A stretch of DNA of 64,000 bases from Moanibacter sp965226025. Its GTDB lineage: Bacteria > Verrucomicrobiota > Verrucomicrobiia > Opitutales > UBA2987. The first letter of the stretch is position 1. Each line of letters begins with the position of its first letter. Below are positions 50,891 through 59,260 of this stretch, in pieces. The position numbers were made by a program, and so were the translations under genes. The stretch spans positions 1,612,001 to 1,676,000 of the forward strand of contig CBDDCD010000001.1 in assembly GCA_965226025.1 (NCBI GenBank), written 5' to 3'. Under the pieces are notes generated by a model that saw only the letters and a program-made list of their open reading frames with translations, did not search any database and was not told the origin of the DNA.

Positions 50891-52299
50891 ACAGAATCCT
50901 CGGTGAACTTCGAAATTCGGAACTTGAAAATCCTCACAGCCTCTGCGGGTAGGATTCCCGCCTTATCCCGAACCGCGCTCAACTGCTTTTCAACCGTATC
51001 CAGCTCTTGGATCCCCGGCAACATGAGAGCTTCCCGTCCATCCTGCGCCTTCACAACCACGCCCAAAAGAGAGGGATCCAATTCTTCCACTCGGAGGACC
51101 TCTTCCATAGGCTCCAAAACACTGACCTCAAAATTCAGATTAGGCAGCTCGTCCACCTCGACCGGCGAGAATCGATGGTCGGAGAACGCGGCCGATCGGG
51201 CGCTCTTTCGGGTCGTCTCGATCAAGCTGCTGTCACTGGAGATGAATCCCCGGCATCCTCTCAGGTGTCCCTCTCTGTTCCTGATCGTCACAAATACCCC
51301 TTTTTTCTGAAGGAGAAAGGGAGAGGGCTCTGTATCGATCGAGTCTCCGCCCGCCGAAACCTCTCGCTCAACAGCCGAGCGCGCCAGCCTGGGAAGGATC
51401 CAATCAATCTCGGACTCCACCCCCTCACTGATCCCATCCCCGGAATTTGATCGGTCTCCGCCGACCTTTCCTTCAACACATGATTCGTATAAGACAGCGA
51501 CACAATACCCGACTCCAAAGGGCCCCTCGTAACTGACTACCTCGCTCCCTTGCGAGTCATATTCTAGAGCGGCGAAGGCAACCCGGGACGAATCCACCAC
51601 GTCCTCACCGGCGATCGATTGGAGTCCCTCGTCAATCCGGCCGGCCTCCTTATACGAACCATCTTTCAAGAGGCTTACGAACTCCTCGTCGAAACGGTGG
51701 GCCTCAGGATGGAATCCGGCCGGAGAGTCCGGATTGAGCCTGTGACTCATATCCCCGCTCGCAAGGAGGGCCGTCCTCCGACCGCATGCCTTTGCCGTCG
51801 ACGAGATCGCTTGTCCCAAAGCCACAACACCATCCTCGCCCGGAGGATTCAGTCCTGCGACAACGGTCGGACCTTTCCACCCGGCTTCTGTCAGGTAGTA
51901 GAGCGGTACCACCGCGCCATGGTCGAGTTCCTCATCCTCGATTTCCCAGACCTCCAGATTCTGAGCTCGAGCTGCAACTGCCAACCGGTCGGCGAATTCC
52001 ACGTCTGGGGGCAGATCGACTCTCGCCGAATCGCATCCGAACCGCCCTAGTGAACCTGTAAGTCTGCCTGTCCTCCATATGCCAAAGCATCCGCTTCGCC
52101 TCGGCGAATGGGGTGATATTACGACCAGAGTCTGCGCCTGCGCTCGAACCAGCCGCTCCGCCACCGCCCTCATAGCATTGACGGTCGACTCCGCTCCTCT
52201 CTCCCTCCCCTCTCCCACACCCGGTACCACAATCGGTGGATGTGGCATCAAACACACGAATGCAATCGAACCCGCGCCTTCCCTTTCAGTTCCCTTCAT
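50887..52299 (-). CDS. MEMO-AMMECR1 fusion protein (AmmeMemoRadiSam type)
   Basis: 470 residues from the ATG at 52299; the upstream frame is partly repeat-derived. The N-terminal ~270 residues are a MEMO/LigB-like domain (VCLMPHPPIVVPGVGEGRE, TLVVISPHSPRRSG, LASGDMSHRL). The C-terminal ~180 are AMMECR1 (GVFVTIRNREGHLRGCRGFI, the RHRF-like region FSDHRFSPVEVDELPNLNFEVSV given in part, DGREALMLPG). These proteins occur with a radical SAM enzyme, none of which is seen here. Biochemical role unknown. The last residues (EDSV) and stop come from family-1 arms. Confidence 0.85.
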   Translation of the reverse strand: MKGTEREGAGSIAFVCLMPHPPIVVPGVGEGRERGAESTVNAMRAVAERLVRAQAQTLVVISPHSPRRSGCFGIWRTGRLTGSLGRFGCDSARVDLPPDVEFADRLAVAARAQNLEVWEIEDEELDHGAVVPLYYLTEAGWKGPTVVAGLNPPGEDGVVALGQAISSTAKACGRRTALLASGDMSHRLNPDSPAGFHPEAHRFDEEFVSLLKDGSYKEAGRIDEGLQSIAGEDVVDSSRVAFAALEYDSQGSEVVSYEGPFGVGYCVAVLYESCVEGKVGGDRSNSGDGISEGVESEIDWILPRLARSAVEREVSAGGDSIDTEPSPFLLQKKGVFVTIRNREGHLRGCRGFISSDSSLIETTRKSARSAAFSDHRFSPVEVDELPNLNFEVSVLEPMEEVLRVEELDPSLLGVVVKAQDGREALMLPGIQELDTVEKQLSAVRDKAGILPAEAVRIFKFRISKFTEDSV

Positions 52300-52400
52300 C
52301 CCGTCGAAGTCCAACAGACTCACCAACAAACATACATCAGATTCGTCCCGATTACCAGTGCTCGGATTACTTCCCCAATTGAATCCACACGACTTTCTGG

Positions 52401-52497
52401 CTAGGAGTCTGTCGGACTTTGCACTTCGCAACATTGTTGAACATCGGATCGGAGTTTGAAGGTTCTAAATCTTGACCAAGTTCGATCCGACAGATTC
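52401..52497. repeat. CTAG palindromic element (family 1), copy n
   Basis: CTAGGAGTCTGTCGGAC to CCGACAGATTCCCCC. Upstream of the MEMO-AMMECR1 gene. Confidence 0.85.
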
Positions 52498-52524
52498 CCC
52501 CCTTAACCCCGGCTTGCCGGGGAC

Positions 52525-52624
52525 AAGGACTCTGTCGGTGGTCGAACGCCCGGAAATTTCTCGCCTGCAACCGGCCGGCCGTCTTTCCCGCCCGCTCCAA
52601 AAAGTAAACCCGACAGAATCCTAG
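52525..52624. repeat. CTAG palindromic element (family 1), copy o
   Basis: AAGGACTCTGTCGG to CCGACAGAATCCTAG; its CTAG holds the TAG of the PilX-like gene. Confidence 0.85.
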
Positions 52625-54039
52625 GGCACCAGATCCACAAACTCAGTAGGGCCGAGTTCACGCCACTGTTCGATTGTGTAGGTCGGGCCGTCTCCCGCGA
52701 AACTCTTCAACTGTTCATCGTAGTGGAGCTTGAAATTCCCCCTGAACACAATTTTGCGCCCAATTACGGATCCGTAGAGATTCCCACTCGTTCCATTCCC
52801 ATAGAAATCGATGTAGGCTCTCGGAGCATAAATCGTGAGATAGAGGCTGCCACTCCCCTTAAACCGAAAATAGGCCATCGAATCATTAATCGCGGTTGAG
52901 AAGATTCGAAGTTTCTCCGGACTCTCAGTCTGGTTTCTGATTCTGGTCGAGTAATTCGTCCGAATATCATCGCGAACATACACGTTGAGTTCGCCCTCCG
53001 GCCGGACCACAAGTCGACCGTAAACAGAGAAGTCATCACCGATGATCAGAGTCACATCGCCTTTGATGCGAAGAGTCTGGCTGGAATTTATCGTCATATC
53101 ACCCGAGATACGATAAATCTCCGGAACCGCGGTGTTCCCAAGATTGATCACCGAGGTCCCCGGATTGGACCAAGAGACGCCTCCTCCAGGATGAGCCTCG
53201 TCCTCAAAAGAGGCGCCGAAATCAGTAGCCAGCCTTTCGGTGTCGATCTTTACTCCGGGCGCTGTTCCCGTTCCGTACAGTTTCCCGTTGGTTCCGAGCG
53301 AATAGGAATTTCCATTACCTACCCCTAGGTAACCGTAGATTCGCGCCCGGGACTTTGAGTGACAGTAAATCCTGTCACCTCCAACGCTCCCGCCGTCCTT
53401 TCGATTCAGGAAGGGATCGTAAGGCCCGTCAGCCGAGTCATAGCTGTCTACCCTCACCGTATTCGTGCTGGAGGAACCTTTGTAGAAATAGACCCAGTCC
53501 CGCGCCACCGCTCCGCTGGCGAAAAGCGAGCGTGGCCTCAGCTCAACCTCAATCTGCCGGCGTATGCTGATTCCCGAATCCAAATTGATCCGCGATTCGC
53601 TGATGATGGATGGGTCAAAATCCTTGTCCTGCACTTGAACCGTGACATTGCCGGTCATTCCGCTACCGATATCGATCGGGGCGAGGGCACGAGTCGCATC
53701 ATTACCACTCAAGGTCCATCCCGTCCAATTACTCTCATTCGCCGCCAGAACGGCGCTCTCCGCTCCCGCCTCTGCCAAATTCAAAGCGCTCAGCTTGCAG
53801 AAATCCCTCTCCGAGATCTCGGCCTCGAGAATCGCGGCCCGCAGAAAGGTCGTCACAATATACGTTCCTATCGCCGCGACGAATAGAGCGACCAAGAGAA
53901 CCGAGCCTTCATTCTTCCGGCCAAACCTGCTCACTTTGGCTTCAGGTTGTCCCCTCATGTCAATACCGTCGTCGTCACCAAGGATCACCTCGTCGGCTCC
54001 GTTCGGCCGAAAGATATCAGTTTCTGCATCCGTTTTCAT
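52621..54039 (-). CDS. PilX-like pilus assembly/secreted beta-helix protein
   Basis: 472 residues; an inner ATG at 53958 is possible. The N-terminal region GSVLLVALFVAAIGTYIVTT followed by CKLSALNLAEAGAESAV matches the PilX-type pilin-like start with one hydrophobic helix. The rest (about 240-440) looks like a beta-rich repeat domain (TINSSQTLRIKGDVTLIIGD, FSVYGRLVVRPEGELNVYV, then FYGNGTSGNLYGSVIGRKIV) similar to the DUF7305/polymer-forming type seen behind such pilins. Probably a minor pilin or surface protein; no other pilus genes are here. TAG stop is in family-1 copy o. Confidence 0.7.
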   Translation of the reverse strand: MKTDAETDIFRPNGADEVILGDDDGIDMRGQPEAKVSRFGRKNEGSVLLVALFVAAIGTYIVTTFLRAAILEAEISERDFCKLSALNLAEAGAESAVLAANESNWTGWTLSGNDATRALAPIDIGSGMTGNVTVQVQDKDFDPSIISESRINLDSGISIRRQIEVELRPRSLFASGAVARDWVYFYKGSSSTNTVRVDSYDSADGPYDPFLNRKDGGSVGGDRIYCHSKSRARIYGYLGVGNGNSYSLGTNGKLYGTGTAPGVKIDTERLATDFGASFEDEAHPGGGVSWSNPGTSVINLGNTAVPEIYRISGDMTINSSQTLRIKGDVTLIIGDDFSVYGRLVVRPEGELNVYVRDDIRTNYSTRIRNQTESPEKLRIFSTAINDSMAYFRFKGSGSLYLTIYAPRAYIDFYGNGTSGNLYGSVIGRKIVFRGNFKLHYDEQLKSFAGDGPTYTIEQWRELGPTEFVDLVP

Positions 54040-54397
54040 TGGCTCTCTCCCCCGTTTACATACCTGGGGTTAACACCCCACTCTAATGTCGAATAATAAT
54101 AGCGTAAAGACCCCGAGAGTCGAGCCGCGACACGGTCAAAACAGTATGAAAATTCCTTAAGAGAAGTGTAAAACATCGCCGCCATCGAGCGCACCCCAGG
54201 CATCAAACTTGGCAGCGATTCGAGGCCTCAATCTGCGCAACGATTTCGAACCGATCGGGACACGACTCGAACGCGAACGGCTCGACGGAAACCTTAGAAC
54301 TCACCCGTCTGATTCCTGAACTGCTCCAATGTAATTCGACCCGAGGATCCCCAACCTTTGGGATATGTCTTCGTTTTTCTGAACTAGGATTCCGTGC
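54040..54397. other. Gene-free stretch with a small palindrome and a single family-1 arm
   Basis: Contains CTGGGGTTAACACCCCA at about 54065-54081 upstream of the PilX-like gene, and CTAGGATTCCGTGCC at 54384-54398 next to the PPK2 stop. Nothing else is seen. Confidence 0.4.
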
Positions 54398-55939
54398 CTA
54401 CAAAGCTACTCGGAAGCTCCGGCAGAGGGTCTTAAGGATCTGAATACGAGCGTGCTTCTTGTCGTTTCCGGCGACCAGGGTCCACGGTGCGATTCCCGTG
54501 CTGGTGCGGGCAACCATATCGTTTACCGCCGCACTGTACTCCTTCCACTTCTCTCTGTTTCGCCAGTCCTCTTCTGTTATCTTGTATCGTTTATAGGGTA
54601 TTTTCTCGCGCTCCCGGAAACGCTTAAGCTGCTCCGGCTTGCTGATATGAATCCAGAATTTTATGAGCAGAACGCCGTGTTCGACCAGCTGCTCCTCGAA
54701 ATCATTGATCTCCGAATACCCCCGCTTCCATCTCCATGCCGGGGTCAATCTTTCTACCCGCTCGACCAACACCCTCCCGTACCAGGAACGATCGAAGATG
54801 TTTACCTTTCCCGCCCTCCCTAAACGACGCCAAAACCGCCACAGGTAGTGATGCGCGCTCTCCTCGTCCGTCGGCGCCGCGATCTGAAACAGGCTGTAGA
54901 GACGTGGGTCCAATGCCTGGGTCACTCTCCGAATCCCACTCCCTTTCCCCGCTGCATCCCATCCTTCAAATACGATGACACTCGAAACCTTCTTCTCCGA
55001 TGCCTTCCACACCAGCCGATTGAATCCGGCCTGAAGGCGCCCCAATTGCCGCGCGTACTTTTCTGGGTTGACTTGCGCATTCAGATCAACGCTGTCCAAG
55101 ACCGAGACACTTTCACTCTCTCCCAACTCCATCTCGAACCCATCTGCAACCGGCCCTCGTGATCTCCTTCTTCGGGACCGCGATATCGACTCCTCCACTC
55201 CACGAATCAGGGCCCGAGCAGCCCGCAGCTCCCGGTATCGCCGATTCTCCGCCTCAACCAGAATCCATGGCGCTTCAGCGATGTCCGTCCTCCTCAGCGC
55301 TCGCTCGGAGAATCCAGCAAACTTCTCATAGAGCCGGTGGTACCTCCAGTCCGAAGCCAGCACTCTTTGATGCGTATTCGGGCGCTCCTGCATGCTGCGG
55401 AGTCTCGCGCGTTGGTATTTTCTGCTTATATGGAACCACAGTTTGACCATCACCGCTCCGTCATCGATCAACATCCGCTCAAGCAACGATACCCTCTGCA
55501 TCGCCCGATCAAGGTCGGCCGTCTTTGTGCGACCAAACACCCGGTCAACGATCGGCTCGGTGTACCAGGAACCAAAAAATATCCCGATTCGTCCTCGCGC
55601 CGGGAATGCCCTCCAATACCGCCAGTAGGGCGGTCGCTCCCGCTCCTCATCGGAGGGCGATGAAAATGCCAGCGTGTCGACCCCTCTCGGGTCAAGCCAT
55701 TCGTTGAGCCGCTGGACAAACTCTCCTTTGCCCGCCCCATCCACTCCCGAGACTACCACGACGAAGGGACGATTCGCCTTTCGAATCACCGCCTGCGCCT
55801 TCAGCAGATCAGAACGAAGCCCAGAAAGCTCGGCCTCGTACTCCTTCTTCGTTGTCCTTCGTCCAAGTTCTACGGCTTCAAACACCCCTTTTCCCTTTCC
55901 CGTATTTTCCCTTGTCCTCTCTTCTCGCTCAGCCGGCAA
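54398..55939 (-). CDS. Two-domain polyphosphate kinase 2 (polyphosphate:AMP phosphotransferase type)
   Basis: 513 residues with two fused PPK2 domains. Domain 1 has Walker A VSGVDGAGKGEFVQRLNEW at about 63-81 and FFGSWYTEPIVDR; domain 2 has FEGWDAAGKGSGIRRV at about 324-339, FDRSWYGRVLVERVE and EEDWRNREKW. The two-domain layout is that of Pap, which uses polyphosphate to phosphorylate AMP to ADP. Domain 1 lacks the DRSWY form (GSWY), as is common for the less active half. Stands alone. Confidence 0.9.
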   Translation of the reverse strand: MPAEREERTRENTGKGKGVFEAVELGRRTTKKEYEAELSGLRSDLLKAQAVIRKANRPFVVVVSGVDGAGKGEFVQRLNEWLDPRGVDTLAFSSPSDEERERPPYWRYWRAFPARGRIGIFFGSWYTEPIVDRVFGRTKTADLDRAMQRVSLLERMLIDDGAVMVKLWFHISRKYQRARLRSMQERPNTHQRVLASDWRYHRLYEKFAGFSERALRRTDIAEAPWILVEAENRRYRELRAARALIRGVEESISRSRRRRSRGPVADGFEMELGESESVSVLDSVDLNAQVNPEKYARQLGRLQAGFNRLVWKASEKKVSSVIVFEGWDAAGKGSGIRRVTQALDPRLYSLFQIAAPTDEESAHHYLWRFWRRLGRAGKVNIFDRSWYGRVLVERVERLTPAWRWKRGYSEINDFEEQLVEHGVLLIKFWIHISKPEQLKRFREREKIPYKRYKITEEDWRNREKWKEYSAAVNDMVARTSTGIAPWTLVAGNDKKHARIQILKTLCRSFRVAL

Positions 55940-56027
55940 TCATCATGATCGAAAGGAAGAAGAATTTGGAACCACTCCTACCTCAACTCCTCCGAACCCC
56001 TTCTTTGCCGATCCCGGCTCGCCGGAA

Positions 56028-56143
56028 CTAGGAAGATGTCGGTCGCTGAATGCTCCACATCCCACGAACGCCACCTAGTCGCATCTTCATCTCGGCAAGT
56101 TCGCCGTTCCAGAATTGCCGCATTCAGCGACCGACAGATTCCT
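56028..56143. repeat. CTAG palindromic element (family 1), copy p
   Basis: CTAGGAAGATGTCGGTCGCTGAATG to CATTCAGCGACCGACAGATT (inner arms extend the match to about 25 bp). The last codons and TGA of bcp lie in it. Confidence 0.85.
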
Positions 56144-56600
56144 CTAAAGCAGCAACGGCCTTGGGGACGGTGTCTTTGGGGCTCACGTTATACCATGCTT
56201 GCGAGATCAAACCATTCTCATCAATCAGAAATGAGGAACGGATGATCCCCATGGTGGTATTGCCGTACATCGATCGCTCTCCCCAAACACCATAAGCCTC
56301 CGCCACCGCATGATCGACGTCGGCCAATAGGGGAAAGCCAAGGTTGAATTTCTCATCGAATTTCAGCTGGTCTTCCAGTTTGTCCGGACTGATACCGATG
56401 GCGGCGGCGCTCAGTTCATCCAATTCGCTCAGGGATTCACTCACGCTGCAGGATTGTGTCGTGCAGCCCGGCGTATCCGCCTTGGGATAAAAGAACACCA
56501 CAACTCTGCGACCGGCAAAGTCGGATAGTCGAACGACCTCTCCCCTCTGGTCCTGCAGATCAAGTTCCGGCGCCGGGTCCCCTGTTTCGAGTTTACTCAT
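56124..56600 (-). CDS. bcp: Thiol peroxidase, Bcp/PrxQ family
   Basis: 158 residues. Bcp features: opening LETGDPAPELDLQDQRGE, FFYPKADTPGCTTQSCSVSE with the peroxidatic Cys and a resolving Cys five residues later, and GVWGERSMYGNTTMGIIRSSF. It reduces peroxides in the cytoplasm with thioredoxin as donor. The final residues ESVGR and the TGA are encoded by family-1 copy p, so the native C-terminus was altered slightly. Confidence 0.93.
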   Translation of the reverse strand: MSKLETGDPAPELDLQDQRGEVVRLSDFAGRRVVVFFYPKADTPGCTTQSCSVSESLSELDELSAAAIGISPDKLEDQLKFDEKFNLGFPLLADVDHAVAEAYGVWGERSMYGNTTMGIIRSSFLIDENGLISQAWYNVSPKDTVPKAVAALEESVGR

Positions 56601-56709
56601 GACAATCCTGTATACCTAACTTCGAAACCCTTTCAATCCGGAACTTGGCCTGCGATTGTACGATGCTTAACACTTCTCTTCTTCGGGCACGAGGGAAACC
56701 CAACGGTTA

Positions 56710-56759
56710 CGACAAAGCAATGTCCGGTGCGCAGGCGCCCTTTTTAAGAGGACGAAACT
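56710..56759 (+). repeat. 50-bp hairpin element, copy 3 of 3
   Basis: CGACAAAGCAATGTCCGG, hairpin GGTGC/GCGCC, then TTTTTAAGAGGACGAAACT. Lies in the gene-free 56601-56996 stretch upstream of the M48-like gene. Confidence 0.65.
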
Positions 56760-56872
56760 GTTGTGTTCCCGGTGGGTTCGCGGAGTGATTCGAACTCAGC
56801 TCAATGCCACGACAAAAAGAACGCCCCTCTGCGATAGGAAGGTGCCGAAGTTACAGGAGAGCTCGCGACAAG

Positions 56873-56934
56873 GCTCGCGACAAAGAGTCCAAAAGGGGTA
56901 TCATGCCGACAGGTTTCGATTCGCACAACTCCTG
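56873..56934 (+). repeat. Leader-type repeat upstream of the M48-like gene, copy 1 of 2
   Basis: CTCGCGACAAAGAGTCC, AAAAGGGGTATCATGCCGAC and TTCGATTCG in the same order as 61147-61206 upstream of the phnD-like gene. Confidence 0.6.
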
Positions 56935-56996
56935 CCCGCCGCCGCTTGACTCCACACAGGTCCAGAACTACAGTATCCTCGCATACCGGATAAAAA

Positions 56997-58418
56997 ATGA
57001 GTCTCTTGTTCCGAATCGCATTCGCCCTGCTCCTCCTTCAGGCGACATCTGCCCAGGCGCGCGAATTTGAGGTTCACGGCTATGTAACCGACATCGTTTC
57101 GAAGGACATTTTCGAGATTGAAGACTACCGAATATTAAAAGATCCGAATGCCAAGATTGAACTGGTTGAGGAGCGCATGCGATCGGCACACGGTACAACC
57201 TCTCACACCATTCGAATCGGAACCGAGCTCAAGGTTAAAGGGGATCTAATCGAAGGAAGCCAAGAGATCCACGCTTCTTCAATCGTGCTTTTTCTACGGG
57301 ATGGGAAAAAAGTAAAAGGGACTGCTCTAATTGAGAAGACGCCCTTCGTCCCATTGCGAAACACGGCCGAACTCGGTGAAATCACCGCCGACGGCCAGCG
57401 GATTAGGGTGCTTCCTTCCACTACCATCACCTTCCGGCCAAACAAATCCGAGCGAAAGGCGCGAGGAAATCGAGATTCTTTCAGTGGGATGATCTGGAAT
57501 GAAGGGCCGCTCGGCCCGCTCGTGCATATTGAACCCAATACTTTTGTTACCTATGAGGGAATCCGCCGCCCCGATGGTAAGATCGATGCGACAGAGCTCG
57601 TCTTCGTCAAAAATGAGCTCCTGCCGAAAGAATCCAGACAGAGGCGGAGGTTGGAGCCGAAGGTCAAGGCACCCGATTTTGAAAAGGGACAGCCCGGGAA
57701 AATGAGCATCATGGGCATTCACAATTTCAAGCTCGTGCCCATTCGTCAGGCTCAGGAATATCTCAAGCAGCTGGGAGAGAGCCTCATTCCGGAGTTTCAA
57801 AAGTCCCTTCCTCCTTCCGACCCTAACCGGATACCTTTCCGATTCTTCCTCGTCCAGAAGTGGGCTCCGAACGCCTTTGCCGCGCCCAATGGTACTGTTG
57901 TCGTATTCGCTCCTCTCATCGAGATCCTCGAGAATGAGGCCCAACTCGCCTTCATTTTGGGGCGCGAAATTGCCCACGTCATCCAGGAACACAGCCGCCG
58001 CCGATCGGAATATCATCGAACCGAACGCATACTCCTGAGGTTGGGAGGCCTGGCCGCCTCTCTGGCAGGTGTTCCGGTCGCGCTGAACGCCATCAGTCTG
58101 ACTGAGGGAGCAATCTCCGCCGGTCACTCCCGCAAGATGGAGAATCAAGCGGACCGCATCGGCTTGGGATACCTCGTCGATCAAGGCTATGACCCCCGTG
58201 AAGCGCCCCGGGTGTGGAAAGTCATCGCCAATTCAAACTTTCCCTCCCTGCCCGGTTTCTTTTGGGCCACTCACAGCAACCATACCACCCGGCGCAGCTA
58301 CCTCATGGCCGAATTGAGAAACAACTACGGCCATCTTGACAATCTCGGACAGAACCGCGACGAGAGCGAATTCCAAAAAGTCAAAGCCCTTCTTAAATTG
58401 CCGAAAAGAAGAGAATAG
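56997..58418 (+). CDS. M48-like peptidase with a changed HExxH motif
   Basis: 473 residues. Signal peptide LLFRIAFALLLLQATSAQA. An unassigned beta-rich N-terminal region (about 22-220) precedes an M48 domain (about 240-470): NAFAAPNGTVVVFAPLIEIL, then LGREIAHVIQEH at 321-332 where family members read HExxH. The first zinc-binding His is Arg (codon CGC at 57963-57965, one base from CAC). The third ligand region ENQADRIGLGYL is kept. If real, proteolytic activity should be lost or greatly reduced; a chaperone-like or scaffold role is conceivable. Family call is clear from the rest. Confidence 0.85.
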   Translation: MSLLFRIAFALLLLQATSAQAREFEVHGYVTDIVSKDIFEIEDYRILKDPNAKIELVEERMRSAHGTTSHTIRIGTELKVKGDLIEGSQEIHASSIVLFLRDGKKVKGTALIEKTPFVPLRNTAELGEITADGQRIRVLPSTTITFRPNKSERKARGNRDSFSGMIWNEGPLGPLVHIEPNTFVTYEGIRRPDGKIDATELVFVKNELLPKESRQRRRLEPKVKAPDFEKGQPGKMSIMGIHNFKLVPIRQAQEYLKQLGESLIPEFQKSLPPSDPNRIPFRFFLVQKWAPNAFAAPNGTVVVFAPLIEILENEAQLAFILGREIAHVIQEHSRRRSEYHRTERILLRLGGLAASLAGVPVALNAISLTEGAISAGHSRKMENQADRIGLGYLVDQGYDPREAPRVWKVIANSNFPSLPGFFWATHSNHTTRRSYLMAELRNNYGHLDNLGQNRDESEFQKVKALLKLPKRRE

Positions 58419-58521
58419 AGCCTATCCTTCTCCTCTCTCTCTTCTGCGGCACCCCATGTCCAAACTCTCCCCCGCAGGAACTGCGCAATCTAGAAATTCT
58501 TCCGTCCCAGGAAGAATTTCT

Positions 58522-58596
58522 TGGTACTCCCGCCGGGATTCGAACCCGGATCTTCGGTTCCGGAGACCGATGTTCTATCCATTGAACTACGGAAGC
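58522..58596 (-). tRNA. tRNA-Arg (anticodon CCG)
   Basis: Full cloverleaf on the minus strand: acceptor GCTTCCG/CGGGAGT (with wobble pairs), D-arm TTCAATGGATAGAA, anticodon stem TCGGT/ACCGA with loop CTCCGGA (CCG), T-arm CCGGGTTCGAATCCCGG. Discriminator A, and CCA is encoded. Reads CGG. Confidence 0.95.
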
Positions 58597-58723
58597 ATAT
58601 TTTCGCGAAGCGTGAAAATAGTGTGCCTTTGCCTGGCGACCGGAAGGAGAGGACAAAATCTGATCTCTGCTTGCAAAGAGTCAATTGCAAAGCCCTGGCC
58701 CATCAACCTTCCTACGGAGAGCT

Positions 58724-58811
58724 GCCTAACAAGCCTTGCGAACAATCGCACCCATCTGTTGTCTTCTCTTCAGCGCGCCGCTGCGCGCTGAAGCATGCGC
58801 TTCCGTTGGGC
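58724..58811. repeat. attC-like cruciform
   Basis: GCCTAAC at 58724 and GTTGGGC at 58805 can pair, followed inward by AAGC/GCTT, around a 10-bp perfect hairpin (CTTCAGCGCG / CGCGCTGAAG). Resembles an integron attC site in layout; isolated, and no integrase is seen. Confidence 0.25.
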
Positions 58812-58867
58812 AACCCTCTCCTCTTCGTCATCTTGACAATGACCGTGCCTGCCTCATGAGCATTTCG

Positions 58868-58980
58868 TGGTTGTCGAGGAGTCGACCAAGCTTGCGACGA
58901 AGCTTACGATTAAGGAAGAAGGCTGATCGTCGTACATTTCCCTAACTTGGTCGTAAGCTTCGTCGTCAACTTCGTCGAAG
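58868..58980. repeat. 12-bp CGACGAAGCTTA units in inverted arrays
   Basis: CGACCAAGCTTG CGACGAAGCTTA CGATTAAGG on the left; CTTGGTCGTAAGCTTCGTCG and CAACTTCGTCGAAG on the right. The gene-free stretch 58597-59260 also has ACTGAACACTGACTCC twice near 59115-59155 and inverted CGAAGGCTCAA/TTGAGCCTTCG at 59160 and 59227. Confidence 0.6.
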
Positions 58981-59260
58981 TCGCCCGATCACCAGTGAAG
59001 CTCCTTCGATCTGGAAAGCATGTCGTAGCAGCCAATGAATCGAAAAAGCTTACGCCGACCCGTCCTCCGCATTGGCTCTGCTACTGAGGGTGAAGGCTCG
59101 CGACAAAGGACAATACACTGAACACTGACTCCTGAAACCTGAACACTGACTCCCAACACCGAAGGCTCAATTTTCAAGTTTCAAGTGCCTTCGGTTATCC
59201 GTCAGGTCTTCACTTGATCATTGAGACTTGAGCCTTCGATATTGAGTACTCCCCTACATA

